In this document: positions 1-8,528 of the stretch, piece by piece | How positions within the stretch are numbered: position 1 is the first letter of the stretch | Layout of the letters: each line of letters starts with the position of its first letter | From: Paenalcaligenes sp021793095 | Lineage (GTDB): Bacteria > Pseudomonadota > Gammaproteobacteria > Burkholderiales > Burkholderiaceae_B | DNA: 64,000 nt | Direction: 5' to 3' | Assembly (NCBI GenBank): GCA_027317645.1 | Contig: DAHVQS010000005.1 | Span: 1 to 64,000, forward strand | Made by a program: the position numbers and the translations under genes | The notes under the pieces: generated by a model | Database searches by the model: none | Told to the model about the DNA's origin: nothing | What the model saw: only the letters and a program-made list of their open reading frames with translations

Positions 1-2
1 CA

Positions 3-512
3 GAGTGCTTAACCGGGGATGCGTTATTTAGCATGCGTTGCGATTGCGGCCCGCAACTGCAGTTGGCCATGCAACGTATTGCTGAGCAGGGCCAGGGGGT
101 TGTGCTTTATCTACGCCAAGAGGGGCGTGGCATTGGTCTGTTGAATAAGATCCGTGCTTATGCCCTCCAAGACGAGGGGTACGATACCGTGCAGGCAAAT
201 GAGCATTTAGGGTTTGCTGCCGATATGCGTAACTACGAGGTCTGTTTGCCCATGTTGCAGCATTTGGACATTGAGCATGTGCGTCTAATGACCAATAATC
301 CTCGCAAAGTGCAGGCGTTAAGTGATCTGGGGGTTGATGTCGTTGAGCGTGTGCCCCATGAAATACCCGCTAATCCCCATAACAGTCATTATTTACAAAC
401 CAAGGCGGCGCGTTTGGGCCATTTACTGGGCCAGGATTTTCCTCAGCATGTCGCGGTTTCGTATGATGAGGTGTTGTTTAGCGAAAAAGATTCTCCGGCA
501 GCCAGTAAATAG
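3..512 (+). CDS. ribA: GTP cyclohydrolase II, 5' part outside window
   Basis: GTP cyclohydrolase II opens GTP to 2,5-diamino-6-ribosylamino-4(3H)-pyrimidinone 5'-phosphate, the first step of riboflavin synthesis, in the cytoplasm. The frame is open from the window edge and reads SECLTGDALFSMRCDCG before any possible start, which is the family's zinc site (one Cys followed by the CDC pair). Further on come RQEGRGIGL and the MTNNPRKV motif, both typical of RibA. The Met at position 33 is internal, so this is a gene truncated by the window, not a short gene. Whether a RibB (DHBP synthase) domain is fused upstream cannot be seen. The gene ends 16 bases before a strong hairpin terminator. Confidence 0.95.
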   Translation, partial: ECLTGDALFSMRCDCGPQLQLAMQRIAEQGQGVVLYLRQEGRGIGLLNKIRAYALQDEGYDTVQANEHLGFAADMRNYEVCLPMLQHLDIEHVRLMTNNPRKVQALSDLGVDVVERVPHEIPANPHNSHYLQTKAARLGHLLGQDFPQHVAVSYDEVLFSEKDSPAASK

Positions 513-528
513 AGTTCGTAAAGCAGTC

Positions 529-560
529 AAAAATGGCAGCACGAGGTGCTGCCATTTTTT
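529..560. terminator. Bidirectional terminator between ribA and ttrA
   Basis: Twelve-base-pair stem AAATGGCAGCAC/GTGCTGCCATTT with a GAG loop. It is followed by T residues on the plus strand and preceded by A residues, so it can end both ribA (plus) and the converging ttr operon (minus). Confidence 0.8.
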
Positions 561-586
561 ATGCGCATCACTGATACAGGGGCTTT

Positions 587-3500
587 TTATGCGGCCACCT
601 TCTCAATTCGCGCGGGTAGCCCTTGGCGCACGGCCGCACCAGATACCCAGTCGATCCACACGTTTTTGTCTTGTCGCGTGGTGTCCTGAAAGCCTAGGTC
701 GTTGAGGTTAATCCCGGCACCTATATTGGGGTTATGGGGCATGGCTTGGCCATCGACGTAGTGCACACGGGCCCCCAATTCTTTGTGTCCATAGCCGTGT
801 TCCACAGCGATGGCCCCGCGCATGACCCCATCGCGCAGCATGGCCACTGCCTCAACGCTGTTACCGGGGGTGCTGATACGGACCTTGTCGCCATTGCGGA
901 TGCCAAGTGCTTTGGCGTCTGCAGGGTGAATGGACACCGGGTTGTGTGGATGCACCTGCCGGAGTCGGTCGACCCCGATGGCGATGGAGCTCATGATATT
1001 GGATTTATACGAGCTGAGTAAGAACGGCCATTTTTCTTCGGGGTAAATTTCCCTCATTGGGGTGCCGTCTGCCATGCGCGTGGGGTACCAAGTGGGACAT
1101 CCAGAGAATTTTTCGCCCGTCATAGAGTAAGTCAATGTGGCAAGTTCTTCGTCCCAGATGGGCAGCATGTCCAGATGGGCATGTTTGAGATGGTTGCCTT
1201 CCCATGCATCTTCCACTCGGTCAAAACGCCCACCGCGGGTCATGAGCATGGCCACTTTGAGCCATTCTTCTTCTTTTAGATGGGCCTTGATGAGATCCCA
1301 TTTTTTATCCACGCCAGTCAGCTGCATGTCTTTAGCGCTGGCATCTGGGACGGGGCGGCCCATGGCATAGGCTACATTAGCAAACCCACGCAGGTAGAAG
1401 TCTTGGGCGGTATGGATGGGATAGCGCTGATCACTATGAGGATCACCAATTGCATCTTCACCGAAGCCGGGCATCCCAAGACGCTTGGCCACCTCGATGA
1501 AAAACATCTCGATGCTAATGGGTTCTCCAGATTGTGTCCGATCCACTTTGGGCTCGACGACTGGCCAGCGCAAAGTGGAGGTTTTGGCAATAACATCTGC
1601 CCAAGGGGCAGAGGTGCCCCAGCTCTCGTAAGTCACGGTGTCGGGGACGATGTAATCTGCCAATGCGGTGGTTTCATTAATAAAGGCATCCACGCAGACG
1701 ATCAACGGCAGCTTTTTGGGATCTTGTAGATCCTCATAAAGCGTATTACGCAATCCAGCAATACCATAAATAGGATTGCCCATATGATTGATCCAGGCTT
1801 TGGCTCGGTAAGGGTAGCCTGCAATACCAGCGGCAACCATTTCGGTACTCAAGCCGCCAACCAAAGGATACCAAGGAGCCTTGGTGGGGTAGGGAGACTC
1901 ACCCGCGGCCACTTTGTTTTTATATTCTGAGCTGTTTTCATAGGCCATGCGGGTGCGCGACAAGGCCAACCCCTGAGGGGCTTTTTGGCCAGGAAAACGG
2001 AAATCGTAACGAGGCCCAGGCCCAAAGGGACCGAAAGGACCTGCATCCAGCACCAACCCACCTTTGACGTTTAAGTTGCCGACCAAGGTATTGAGCATGC
2101 CAATGGCATAAGCAGTATAAAAGCCGGCGCCACTCATGGTGCCCCCGTGCGCATCGGCAACCGCTTGGGCGCCATAGCTGCTAAATTCGCGGGCTAAGCC
2201 TTGGATTTCCTCAACAGAAACGCCACACTGCTCACTGTATTCCTCATAGCTCATCTGTTGGGCTTCAGCCAATAGTTTGCTCAAAGAGCTGCATACCTTG
2301 ATGGGCTGTTCCCCTAGGTTAACCGCATCTACTGTGCGTTCTACGAAAAGCTCTGCTGGCTGATCAATGGTGTGCGGCGCCAAGCTGCCATCTGCGCGCT
2401 GAACAATGAATACATCTGTTTCCTCGCCATCTTCGGTGCTTTCTACGGGCCAACCAAGATCGCTGCCTTTTAAAAAGGTGCCATAACGTGGGTGTTCAGG
2501 ATCATTAATCAGTAGATGAGTGGCATTGGTCCAGGAGGTCAATCCGGCCGCTTTCATTGCCTGCATACTGGGTTGAGAGAGGACCTCTTGATTGAAGCTC
2601 TTGTTTTCGAGCATCCAGCGGATCATTCCCAAGCAAAGCGCTAAGTCAGAAGCCGGTTTGACCGCAATCCAGCGGTTATGTGTGCCGGCTGCCAAACTGG
2701 AAGAGGTCGGCAAAATAGGAGACACCACCACATAGTTAAAGGTGTTTTCCTCGCGTGCTCGAGCCTCGGCCAGCTCGCGCCCCTGTCGTTGAAAAGGGTT
2801 GCCAGACTGAGCGGGTGCTGCCCCGATAAAAAGACCAAAGCGGGCGCTTGTCCAGTCAGGTTTTCCGTGCGGCATGCCGCGTACATCGCCCAAAGCCACC
2901 CCAGCCCCGATGCGAAAGGTTTGTCCGCAGTAGGCACCGTGGTTAGAGCGGTTAACTGTACCAAAAGATTGCTCGGCAAAGCGGCGCAGCAAAGGGGTGC
3001 GTCCTTCATTACCAGCATCAGTGACAATCAATTGGTTGGAAAGTGGGCCGTATTCTGGGTGATCGGGATCGATTAAGGTGTCGCGGTCAAAAATAGCACG
3101 CAATCCATCCACATGACCCTCGCCAAAAAGGTCGCCGCCTTCACAGATTTCTTCTATCAATTGTTCAAAACTGATCTTTTTCCATTTGCCTTCGCCGCGC
3201 TTACCAACACGTTTTAAGGGGCTGAGCACGCGATACGGGCTGTTGACCTGTTGTTGCATGGCATTCCCCCGGGCGCAGGCAGTGGCACGGCCTTCAAGAC
3301 CGTGCTCTTGGCCCAGGCGTAAAAACACCTCTTCTACGGGCTCATCCATATCCGCAGGCTGGGTGGTGGCGAGCGGGTGATATGGGTTTCCGGCAATGCG
3401 AATGATTTCATTCTCATCTTGATTGACACGGACGCGTACACCACACTGTGTCCAGCAACCAAGACAAAGTGAGGGGCTAACCACATGCCCAGGCTGTGTT

Positions 3501-3724
3501 TCCAGCTGTCCTGTGGCGGTATTAATTGCAAACTCAGGGATGCGTGCATTGCCGCGTACAGCATCCTTGGTGGGGGTGCCCGCGGTGCCTTTTGTGAGCC
3601 CGCGTGCGGTTTTAACTAAAGTTTCCCCGTAGCCAGCCGCAAAGGCGGCCAAACCACCGGCGGCTAATGCGCCGTGCTTAATTAGTTTGCGTCTATCTTT
3701 ATTTTGTTGGTCTGAATTGCTCAT
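587..3724 (-). CDS. ttrA: Tetrathionate reductase catalytic subunit A
   Basis: Large molybdopterin-guanine-dinucleotide oxidoreductase that reduces tetrathionate to thiosulfate in the periplasm. 1045 residues from the ATG at 3724, which has GGGA eight bases upstream; a longer frame would need a TTG start. The N-terminus carries a Tat-type signal (DRRKLIKHG, then an Ala/Gly-rich stretch, residues 10-32). Cys87, Cys90, Cys94 and Cys150 form the N-terminal 4Fe-4S site. Cys266 in NHGAYCG is the likely molybdenum ligand. Length and the TtrB and TtrC neighbours match the Salmonella TtrA family; other family members (arsenate, polysulfide reductases) are less likely because of how closely TtrB fits. 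Last gene of ttrBCA, 60 bases after ttrC. Confidence 0.88.
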   Translation of the reverse strand: MSNSDQQNKDRRKLIKHGALAAGGLAAFAAGYGETLVKTARGLTKGTAGTPTKDAVRGNARIPEFAINTATGQLETQPGHVVSPSLCLGCWTQCGVRVRVNQDENEIIRIAGNPYHPLATTQPADMDEPVEEVFLRLGQEHGLEGRATACARGNAMQQQVNSPYRVLSPLKRVGKRGEGKWKKISFEQLIEEICEGGDLFGEGHVDGLRAIFDRDTLIDPDHPEYGPLSNQLIVTDAGNEGRTPLLRRFAEQSFGTVNRSNHGAYCGQTFRIGAGVALGDVRGMPHGKPDWTSARFGLFIGAAPAQSGNPFQRQGRELAEARAREENTFNYVVVSPILPTSSSLAAGTHNRWIAVKPASDLALCLGMIRWMLENKSFNQEVLSQPSMQAMKAAGLTSWTNATHLLINDPEHPRYGTFLKGSDLGWPVESTEDGEETDVFIVQRADGSLAPHTIDQPAELFVERTVDAVNLGEQPIKVCSSLSKLLAEAQQMSYEEYSEQCGVSVEEIQGLAREFSSYGAQAVADAHGGTMSGAGFYTAYAIGMLNTLVGNLNVKGGLVLDAGPFGPFGPGPRYDFRFPGQKAPQGLALSRTRMAYENSSEYKNKVAAGESPYPTKAPWYPLVGGLSTEMVAAGIAGYPYRAKAWINHMGNPIYGIAGLRNTLYEDLQDPKKLPLIVCVDAFINETTALADYIVPDTVTYESWGTSAPWADVIAKTSTLRWPVVEPKVDRTQSGEPISIEMFFIEVAKRLGMPGFGEDAIGDPHSDQRYPIHTAQDFYLRGFANVAYAMGRPVPDASAKDMQLTGVDKKWDLIKAHLKEEEWLKVAMLMTRGGRFDRVEDAWEGNHLKHAHLDMLPIWDEELATLTYSMTGEKFSGCPTWYPTRMADGTPMREIYPEEKWPFLLSSYKSNIMSSIAIGVDRLRQVHPHNPVSIHPADAKALGIRNGDKVRISTPGNSVEAVAMLRDGVMRGAIAVEHGYGHKELGARVHYVDGQAMPHNPNIGAGINLNDLGFQDTTRQDKNVWIDWVSGAAVRQGLPARIEKVAA

Positions 3725-3784
3725 TGTGTAAATTCCCAAAAATCTGTTTTCCAAACCGTATGCTGATGATGGCGCTATCGGCCG

Positions 3785-4825
3785 TTATGCGGGCTGGGGG
3801 GTCAATGCGTGGGTGCGTGGGAAGCGATATAACAGCCAAGTAAAGGCGGCCAGTAATGCCACGCATAGTCCAAAGATACCCACCATCCCCATCAGCCCAT
3901 CGCTATCAAGGGGCATGCTTTGCAAATAAAGCCCCGCACCGTATTTGGGCACACCTTGTACACTCATGAGAATGATCCAACGAAATACCCAGGCAGAGCC
4001 CATCATGACCAGAGCGCATAGCAGAGAGTGCCATGGCTGACAAATACGCTCAGGGCGGGCACTGAGTAAGATCGTTAAAATGAGGGCCAAAATAACAGAA
4101 CCATAAAGACTACTGCGCCAGGTTGGGTAGGTACTAAAAAGTTCCATTGCGGCGTTAAAAGATGGCTCGGTCCCTGTGATCCCTGCCAATACCCAGCCAC
4201 AGGCGCTCATGGCCAGCAATACTAAGGCTGCCAAGCTGAGGCGTCGCATGAGTCCAGCAGGTAGGGCGCTCAGACCACTAGGTGTCCAACGCGCGACGAG
4301 TAGAATAGCGCCCAAGCTGGCCAGCCATCCTGTTAAAGCCAGATTCACAGGCAGGAAAAATGTATGCCAGAGGGGGCGTGCGCGGATAATCATGACCTCG
4401 GCGCCGGTATAGATGAGTACGCTGACTGCAGAAATCAGTAAAAGTATGCTGCTAAAGCGCAAGAGGCTTTCTTGGTTAAACCACCAGAAAACGCCGTAAA
4501 GCAAAGAAAGCAATACAAATACAGGCAATAAGAATGCGCCAATGGACATCCAGGACTGCGGACTAAAGTAGGCATAGAAATGCCAAAACCGACCGGGCTG
4601 TTGTAGGTCTGCAAATAATGCAATGGGTGCCACTATCGCCGTCACCACCAAGACAGTCACCGCCGCTGGCAAGATGCGGCGTGCTGGACTATGGGTATCG
4701 GTAAAGCTGATACAGGCGACCGTGATGGCTGTGGTCGTGGCAATGGCAACCAGGAAAAAGTACTGGACAGCCCAAGGAAGCCAGGCCGCATCATATGCGG
4801 GGGTGAGGATTTCAATGATTTTCAT
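3785..4825 (-). CDS. ttrC: Tetrathionate reductase membrane subunit C (NrfD family)
   Basis: Integral membrane quinol dehydrogenase that anchors the TtrAB complex and passes electrons from the quinol pool to TtrB. 346 residues, almost entirely hydrophobic, with about nine predicted membrane helices starting at residue 20 (VQYFFLVAIATTTAIT); this is the NrfD/PsrC layout. The start has a strong AAGGAG eight bases upstream. It begins 12 bases after ttrB ends. Assignment to Ttr rests mainly on the operon order B-C-A, the same as in Salmonella, because NrfD proteins are hard to tell apart by sequence alone. Confidence 0.85.
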   Translation of the reverse strand: MKIIEILTPAYDAAWLPWAVQYFFLVAIATTTAITVACISFTDTHSPARRILPAAVTVLVVTAIVAPIALFADLQQPGRFWHFYAYFSPQSWMSIGAFLLPVFVLLSLLYGVFWWFNQESLLRFSSILLLISAVSVLIYTGAEVMIIRARPLWHTFFLPVNLALTGWLASLGAILLVARWTPSGLSALPAGLMRRLSLAALVLLAMSACGWVLAGITGTEPSFNAAMELFSTYPTWRSSLYGSVILALILTILLSARPERICQPWHSLLCALVMMGSAWVFRWIILMSVQGVPKYGAGLYLQSMPLDSDGLMGMVGIFGLCVALLAAFTWLLYRFPRTHALTPQPA

Positions 4826-4837
4826 CTTGGGCTCCTT

Positions 4838-5611
4838 TTAAAGTTCAGTGACCAGGCGAACACTGGTTTGGCCCTCGACGCCATCGACAAAGTCATCAGG
4901 CAGGCCAATATAAAATACGCGGGGTTGGGTATTCATATCTGGCTTGAGGACTTTGATATCGTCTTTGTTTTCGCGTAGCACTTGATTAATGGTGCTGTCA
5001 GGGTCATTGAGATCACCAATAATGCGTGCGCCACCGATGCAGGTTTCTACACAGGCAGGCAGCAGATTGACCTCTAAGCGGTGCTCACAAAAGGTGCATT
5101 TATCAGCTGTTTTGGTCTCTTCGTTGATAAAGCGCGCATCGTAGGGGCAGGCTTGCACACAGTAAGCGCAGCCCACACAGCGTTCGTTATCAACGAGCAC
5201 AATACCGTCCTCGCGTTGGAAGGTCGCCTCTACCGGGCAGACGGGGACACAGGGAGGGTTATCACAGTGGTTGCATAGCCGCGGTAGGTTGAACATGGCG
5301 GGCTGGTCGCCGTCATAGTCCTCAACCTCGTATTGCAGCACAGTGGTCCTGAATTGGCCGATGGGGGGTAAGTTTTCGACGGAACAGCTGACGGTGCATG
5401 CTTGGCAGCCAATGCATTTGCGCAAATCAATGACCATGGCAAAGCGTTTACCATCAATGCCTGGGCGACGTTGAGGTTGCTCATTGATTTGAGCGCTGAC
5501 CGGTTGAATGGGGATGACCGTGGCGGTCGCCCCTAATCCAAGTAATTGTTTTAAAAAGCCCCGTTTACCTTTTTGAGGGAGGTCGGGTGTGTGTTCTTTT
5601 GGGTAAGGCAT
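4838..5611 (-). CDS. ttrB: Tetrathionate reductase iron-sulfur subunit B
   Basis: Periplasmic electron-transfer subunit linking TtrC to TtrA. 257 residues with four 4Fe-4S clusters: Cys66/69/72/76, Cys113/116/121/125, Cys145/148/151/155 and Cys172/175/187/191. Long stretches such as LCNHCDNPPCVPVCP and CVGCAYCVQACPYDARFIN are close to what I know of Salmonella TtrB. The signal peptide reads GKRGFLKQL (residues 15-23), a Lys-Arg pair in place of twin Arg; Salmonella TtrB is the known natural example of that variant. AAGGA lies seven to eight bases before the ATG. First gene of the operon, behind an FNR box. Confidence 0.92.
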   Translation of the reverse strand: MPYPKEHTPDLPQKGKRGFLKQLLGLGATATVIPIQPVSAQINEQPQRRPGIDGKRFAMVIDLRKCIGCQACTVSCSVENLPPIGQFRTTVLQYEVEDYDGDQPAMFNLPRLCNHCDNPPCVPVCPVEATFQREDGIVLVDNERCVGCAYCVQACPYDARFINEETKTADKCTFCEHRLEVNLLPACVETCIGGARIIGDLNDPDSTINQVLRENKDDIKVLKPDMNTQPRVFYIGLPDDFVDGVEGQTSVRLVTEL

Positions 5612-5689
5612 ACGACATTCCTTTTTGAAGCAGCATAAAACATATCTAAACCCTGGTTATAAGCATATACACAAAAAAACTAAGGCCGA

Positions 5690-5703
5690 TTGAGTTATAT
5701 CAA
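5690..5703 (-). promoter_or_regulatory. FNR box upstream of ttrBCA
   Basis: TTGAGTTATATCAA on the plus strand matches the FNR consensus TTGAT-N4-ATCAA at nine of ten fixed positions. Reading the minus strand, a TATGCT -10 element lies about 31 bases from the centre of the site, the spacing of a class II FNR-activated promoter. The site sits about 80 bases upstream of the ttrB start. The fnr gene near 53 kb encodes a protein with the matching recognition residues. Confidence 0.72.
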
Positions 5704-5827
5704 GCCAAAGGATAACCACAAAGAAAGTATGGGTTTTATGTCTGGTATGTTGTTTTAAAGGTGTCGTTAAGCCACAAAAAGAGGGCTTTTTATTATTGAG
5801 AGTGAGCGATAAATGAGGGGTGAGAAA

Positions 5828-6325
5828 TTAGTCGTACCACTTTTTTTGTAAGGCCAGCAAAGCCTCTAATACGCCACCCGAAACGACCTCACAGGGGATG
5901 CTGAGCATGAGGTTGAGGGGTAGGTTAAAGTCTTCGACCATGTAGCCGCTTTGATCGACCCATTGCTCTCGGACCTGATCGTAGTAAACAGGGCCATAGA
6001 ACTTTTCAACGGTTTTAACGGTGGTGAGTGGCTCTTGGATATAGATGACGACGGGTTTGCCCAATGCCACTGCATAACCAATCTCAAATACAGTACCCGA
6101 ATCGGGCTCGGCCCCCCGAAAGGGGTTGGCGTTAGCAATGACTGCGTCAGCCTGTTGGATTAATTCGACATTGTGCTGATAGATGCTTTGTGCGGTGGGT
6201 TCTACCTGATCAACAGGGTGTAAGGGTTCAAACCCGTGCATGCGGCATAGGGATTTATGTTGTTCCGCCCGTTCGGCGGCATCGCTGGCAAACACATCAG
6301 GACCGGCAAGATAAACCTTTTTCAT
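5828..6325 (-). CDS. Nucleoside 2-deoxyribosyltransferase
   Basis: Exchanges bases on 2'-deoxyribonucleosides, or cleaves them, in nucleoside salvage. 165 residues, the usual size for the family. The N-terminus KKVYLAGPDVF is the family's first strand and loop, and DSGTVFEIGYAVALGKPV (residues about 76-93) holds the catalytic Glu. The ATG follows a GGGGG run eight bases upstream. It stands alone: ttrB is downstream on the same strand but separated by over 200 bases including the FNR-dependent promoter. Some members hydrolyse dNMPs instead of transferring deoxyribose, so the exact substrate is open. Confidence 0.85.
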   Translation of the reverse strand: MKKVYLAGPDVFASDAAERAEQHKSLCRMHGFEPLHPVDQVEPTAQSIYQHNVELIQQADAVIANANPFRGAEPDSGTVFEIGYAVALGKPVVIYIQEPLTTVKTVEKFYGPVYYDQVREQWVDQSGYMVEDFNLPLNLMLSIPCEVVSGGVLEALLALQKKWYD

Positions 6326-6519
6326 GGTGCCCCCAAATGATGAAAAGGTAAATTTAAATTAGCCGCTATTTTGCCCTCAGGCTTGGGCAAGGGCAAGTCG
6401 AGCGTGAAAAAGTGTTCAGTTGGGACAGGAATAAATTAAAAGGAAAGATTAAAGAGGAGGGGTTAAAGAATCAGCAAACAGCGGTTAATAGGGGCCAAGA
6501 GGCCCCATGAGTTGAACAC

Positions 6520-6783
6520 CTAGTTGAGGGGTGTATTGGGGACCACGTGATGAATGTCTTGTAAGCGGAAACGCATACGCAGACGGCGACCATGGACTGG
6601 GTCTTGGGCATCTGCGGTAAAAGTTTTGCTGCCAAAAAGATAGGCGTTATAGATGACCTTGGCGGCAATCTTGGGCCCATTTTTAGGCTGCACATAAACA
6701 GTATCACCCAAACGAATGTCGTTGTGATTCAAATGTTGATGCTCGGGACGAGCAACGAGATCAGTAGGATACATTATTTTCAT
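6520..6783 (-). CDS. Conserved-looking small protein of unknown function
   Basis: 87 residues, no signal peptide or membrane helix. I do not recognise it. The ribosome binding site is excellent (AAAAAAGGAGCAACA before ATG), which is the main support that it is real. The middle (DIRLGDTVYVQPKNGPKIAAKVIYNAYLFGS, described here by its ends at residues 22-52) looks like short beta strands, and the rest is basic (HGRRLRMRFRLQ), so a small beta-barrel or nucleic-acid-binding fold is conceivable but not shown. It lies alone with nearly 200 bases on one side and nearly 300 on the other. A GGGGCC/GGCCCC hairpin at 6491-6506 follows its stop but lacks a T run. Confidence 0.6.
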   Translation of the reverse strand: MKIMYPTDLVARPEHQHLNHNDIRLGDTVYVQPKNGPKIAAKVIYNAYLFGSKTFTADAQDPVHGRRLRMRFRLQDIHHVVPNTPLN

Positions 6784-7079
6784 TGTTGCTCCTTTTTTAT
6801 ATTGGAATTGTGTTTATCTAATTGTCTGCCCCCGTGTTGACAGCTGCAGCTGTTGCCGCGAAATAAATAAGCCTTTTGAGTAATAATTTTTAGGCGGCTG
6901 CGGGGCGCTTTACGATGTATTTGGAGCGCGTGGATAACGCAAAATATCTATTAATTATAACATCCTTTTGGCTTTCAGCACCTAGTATAAATACTAGGTA
7001 CGCAGGCTGTGCTAGGCAGAGGCGCGCCGGGATAGAGGGGCGTGAAATAAGCTTGATTGGTTAAGCCGCCAATAGATTT
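6784..7079. other. Intergenic region with an 18-bp dyad
   Basis: 296 bases between the orphan gene ending upstream on the minus strand and the macro-domain gene. I find no gene or tRNA. The clearest structure is a palindrome at 6981-6998 with arms CCTAGTAT and ATACTAGG around AA, which would suit a dimeric regulator. The region is partly GC-rich (GGCGGCTGCGGGGCGC near 6892) and partly AT-rich. Confidence 0.5.
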
Positions 7080-7670
7080 TTAATAGCCAGGGCTAAGGTT
7101 CAGTATCTGTACCTCTTTTGCTAGGGGGATTGAGGCACCGATACGGGCATAGGTTTGCGTAATTTCCTGACTAAAACATACCAGTAAAACGGTGCGGACA
7201 TGATGGCTTTTTTGAAGGGCCTGTGTCAGAGTGTTGAGAGCAATTTCTGTCGCCGCTGCTAAAGGGAAAGCAAAAATGCCTACCGAAATCGCCGGTATGG
7301 ACACACTACGCAGACCCAGTTCGTCGGCGACTTGAATGACGTTTTGGTAGGTGGTTGCGAGTTGTTCAGCCTCTTTGTGCTGACCGCCTTGCCACCGAGG
7401 GCCGACCGCATGCAGGATATAACGCGCGAGCAGTTGCCCCGCTGAGGTAGGTATGACGGCCCCAGCGGATTGTTCGCCGTGGGCGTTATAGTATTGCAGG
7501 CAGGCATCAGCCACGGTGGGGCCGGCGGCCTGGTGGATGGCACCACTGACCCCGCCACCGGGCAATAAGGTTTCGTTGGCTGAGTTAACGATGGCATCGG
7601 CCGCAATGGTGGTAATGTCGCCGTGTAAAATGGCGATGGTTTTATGGTTGTTCATTGATGATGTCGTCAT
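7080..7670 (-). CDS. Macro-domain O-acetyl-ADP-ribose deacetylase-like protein
   Basis: Macro-domain proteins bind ADP-ribose; the YmdB-type branch removes acetyl groups from O-acetyl-ADP-ribose or ADP-ribose from proteins. 196 residues forming a single macro domain. The key motif ADAIVNSANETLLPGGG (residues about 25-41) has the Asn residues and Gly-rich loop that contact ADP-ribose, and the second loop ISVGIFAFPLAAA is present near residue 128. A GAGG lies nine bases before the first ATG. The divergent NAT gene begins only 27 bases away. Deacetylase activity is inferred from the family. Confidence 0.85.
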   Translation of the reverse strand: MTTSSMNNHKTIAILHGDITTIAADAIVNSANETLLPGGGVSGAIHQAAGPTVADACLQYYNAHGEQSAGAVIPTSAGQLLARYILHAVGPRWQGGQHKEAEQLATTYQNVIQVADELGLRSVSIPAISVGIFAFPLAAATEIALNTLTQALQKSHHVRTVLLVCFSQEITQTYARIGASIPLAKEVQILNLSPGY

Positions 7671-7697
7671 GGCTCACGTCCTCAACTCATAGCTATT

Positions 7698-8528
7698 ATG
7701 AATAATCTAACAAATTCTATTTTAGATGCTTATTTGCGGCGCATTAATTATGAAGGACCCTTAGGCCTTGATGCGCGTACGTTGTCTGCTTTGACACTGG
7801 CCCATAGCCAAAGCATCGCCTTTGAGAATATTGATGTTCTTTTGGGTCATGAGATCAGTTTGCGTCCCGACGAAATTGTGCGTAAATTGATTACGCAGCG
7901 ACGTGGGGGCTATTGTTTTGAACAAAATTTATTGTTTTTATGGGTATTGCGCTTTTTGGGGTTTAGTGCTCAACCGGGTGGGGGGCGCGTACGCTTAGGG
8001 CTTGATGATCGTGCCCAAGTGCCTGCGCGGACCCATTTGTTTTGCTTGATCGATCTTAATGGACAGCGCTGGTTCAGTGATGTGGGCTTTGGGTCTTATT
8101 CTTTGACTGCAGCGTTGTTACTGCAGGGGTTGACGCCGCAGCCAACGCCCCATGGTGTGCGGCGGTTTGAGCCTCAAGGTGATCGTTGGTTTTATCAGGC
8201 TCAGACAGATGAGCAGTGGCAAGACCTTTATGAATTTAATCCAAATGAGATCATGCACCCAGCCGATCAAAAGGTCGCTAATTGGTACACCCAAACGCAC
8301 GCAGATACTCATTTTACTTATCAGTTATCCGTTTCACGGGCCTTGCCTGGTGGAGGCCGGGCAGCATTGCTTAATCGGCGTTTACGGCAGGTAGATAGCG
8401 ATGGCAACGAAGAGTTATATGAAATTGCCCATGCTCGGCAGCTCGCTGAGGTGCTCGAAGACGTATTTTTATTAAATGCTGCATCAGTAGCGAAACCTTT
8501 ATGGAAAAAAATCAGGTCAACAGAATGA
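7698..8528 (+). CDS. Arylamine N-acetyltransferase
   Basis: Transfers acetyl from acetyl-CoA to arylamines and hydrazines (including isoniazid-like compounds). 276 residues, the standard bacterial NAT length. The catalytic triad is visible: Cys73 in RRGGYCFEQN, His113 in ARTHLF and Asp128 in WFSDVGFG. No clear Shine-Dalgarno lies before the ATG, and only 27 bases separate it from the divergent macro-domain gene, so its promoter must lie inside or at the edge of that gene. Its stop overlaps the start of the next gene. Confidence 0.93.
   Translation: MNNLTNSILDAYLRRINYEGPLGLDARTLSALTLAHSQSIAFENIDVLLGHEISLRPDEIVRKLITQRRGGYCFEQNLLFLWVLRFLGFSAQPGGGRVRLGLDDRAQVPARTHLFCLIDLNGQRWFSDVGFGSYSLTAALLLQGLTPQPTPHGVRRFEPQGDRWFYQAQTDEQWQDLYEFNPNEIMHPADQKVANWYTQTHADTHFTYQLSVSRALPGGGRAALLNRRLRQVDSDGNEELYEIAHARQLAEVLEDVFLLNAASVAKPLWKKIRSTE

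Noticed and set aside
6491..6506. GGGGCC-AAGA-GGCCCC hairpin as terminator for the orphan gene
   Set aside because: Stem is only six pairs and no T run follows on the minus strand, so termination is not supported.
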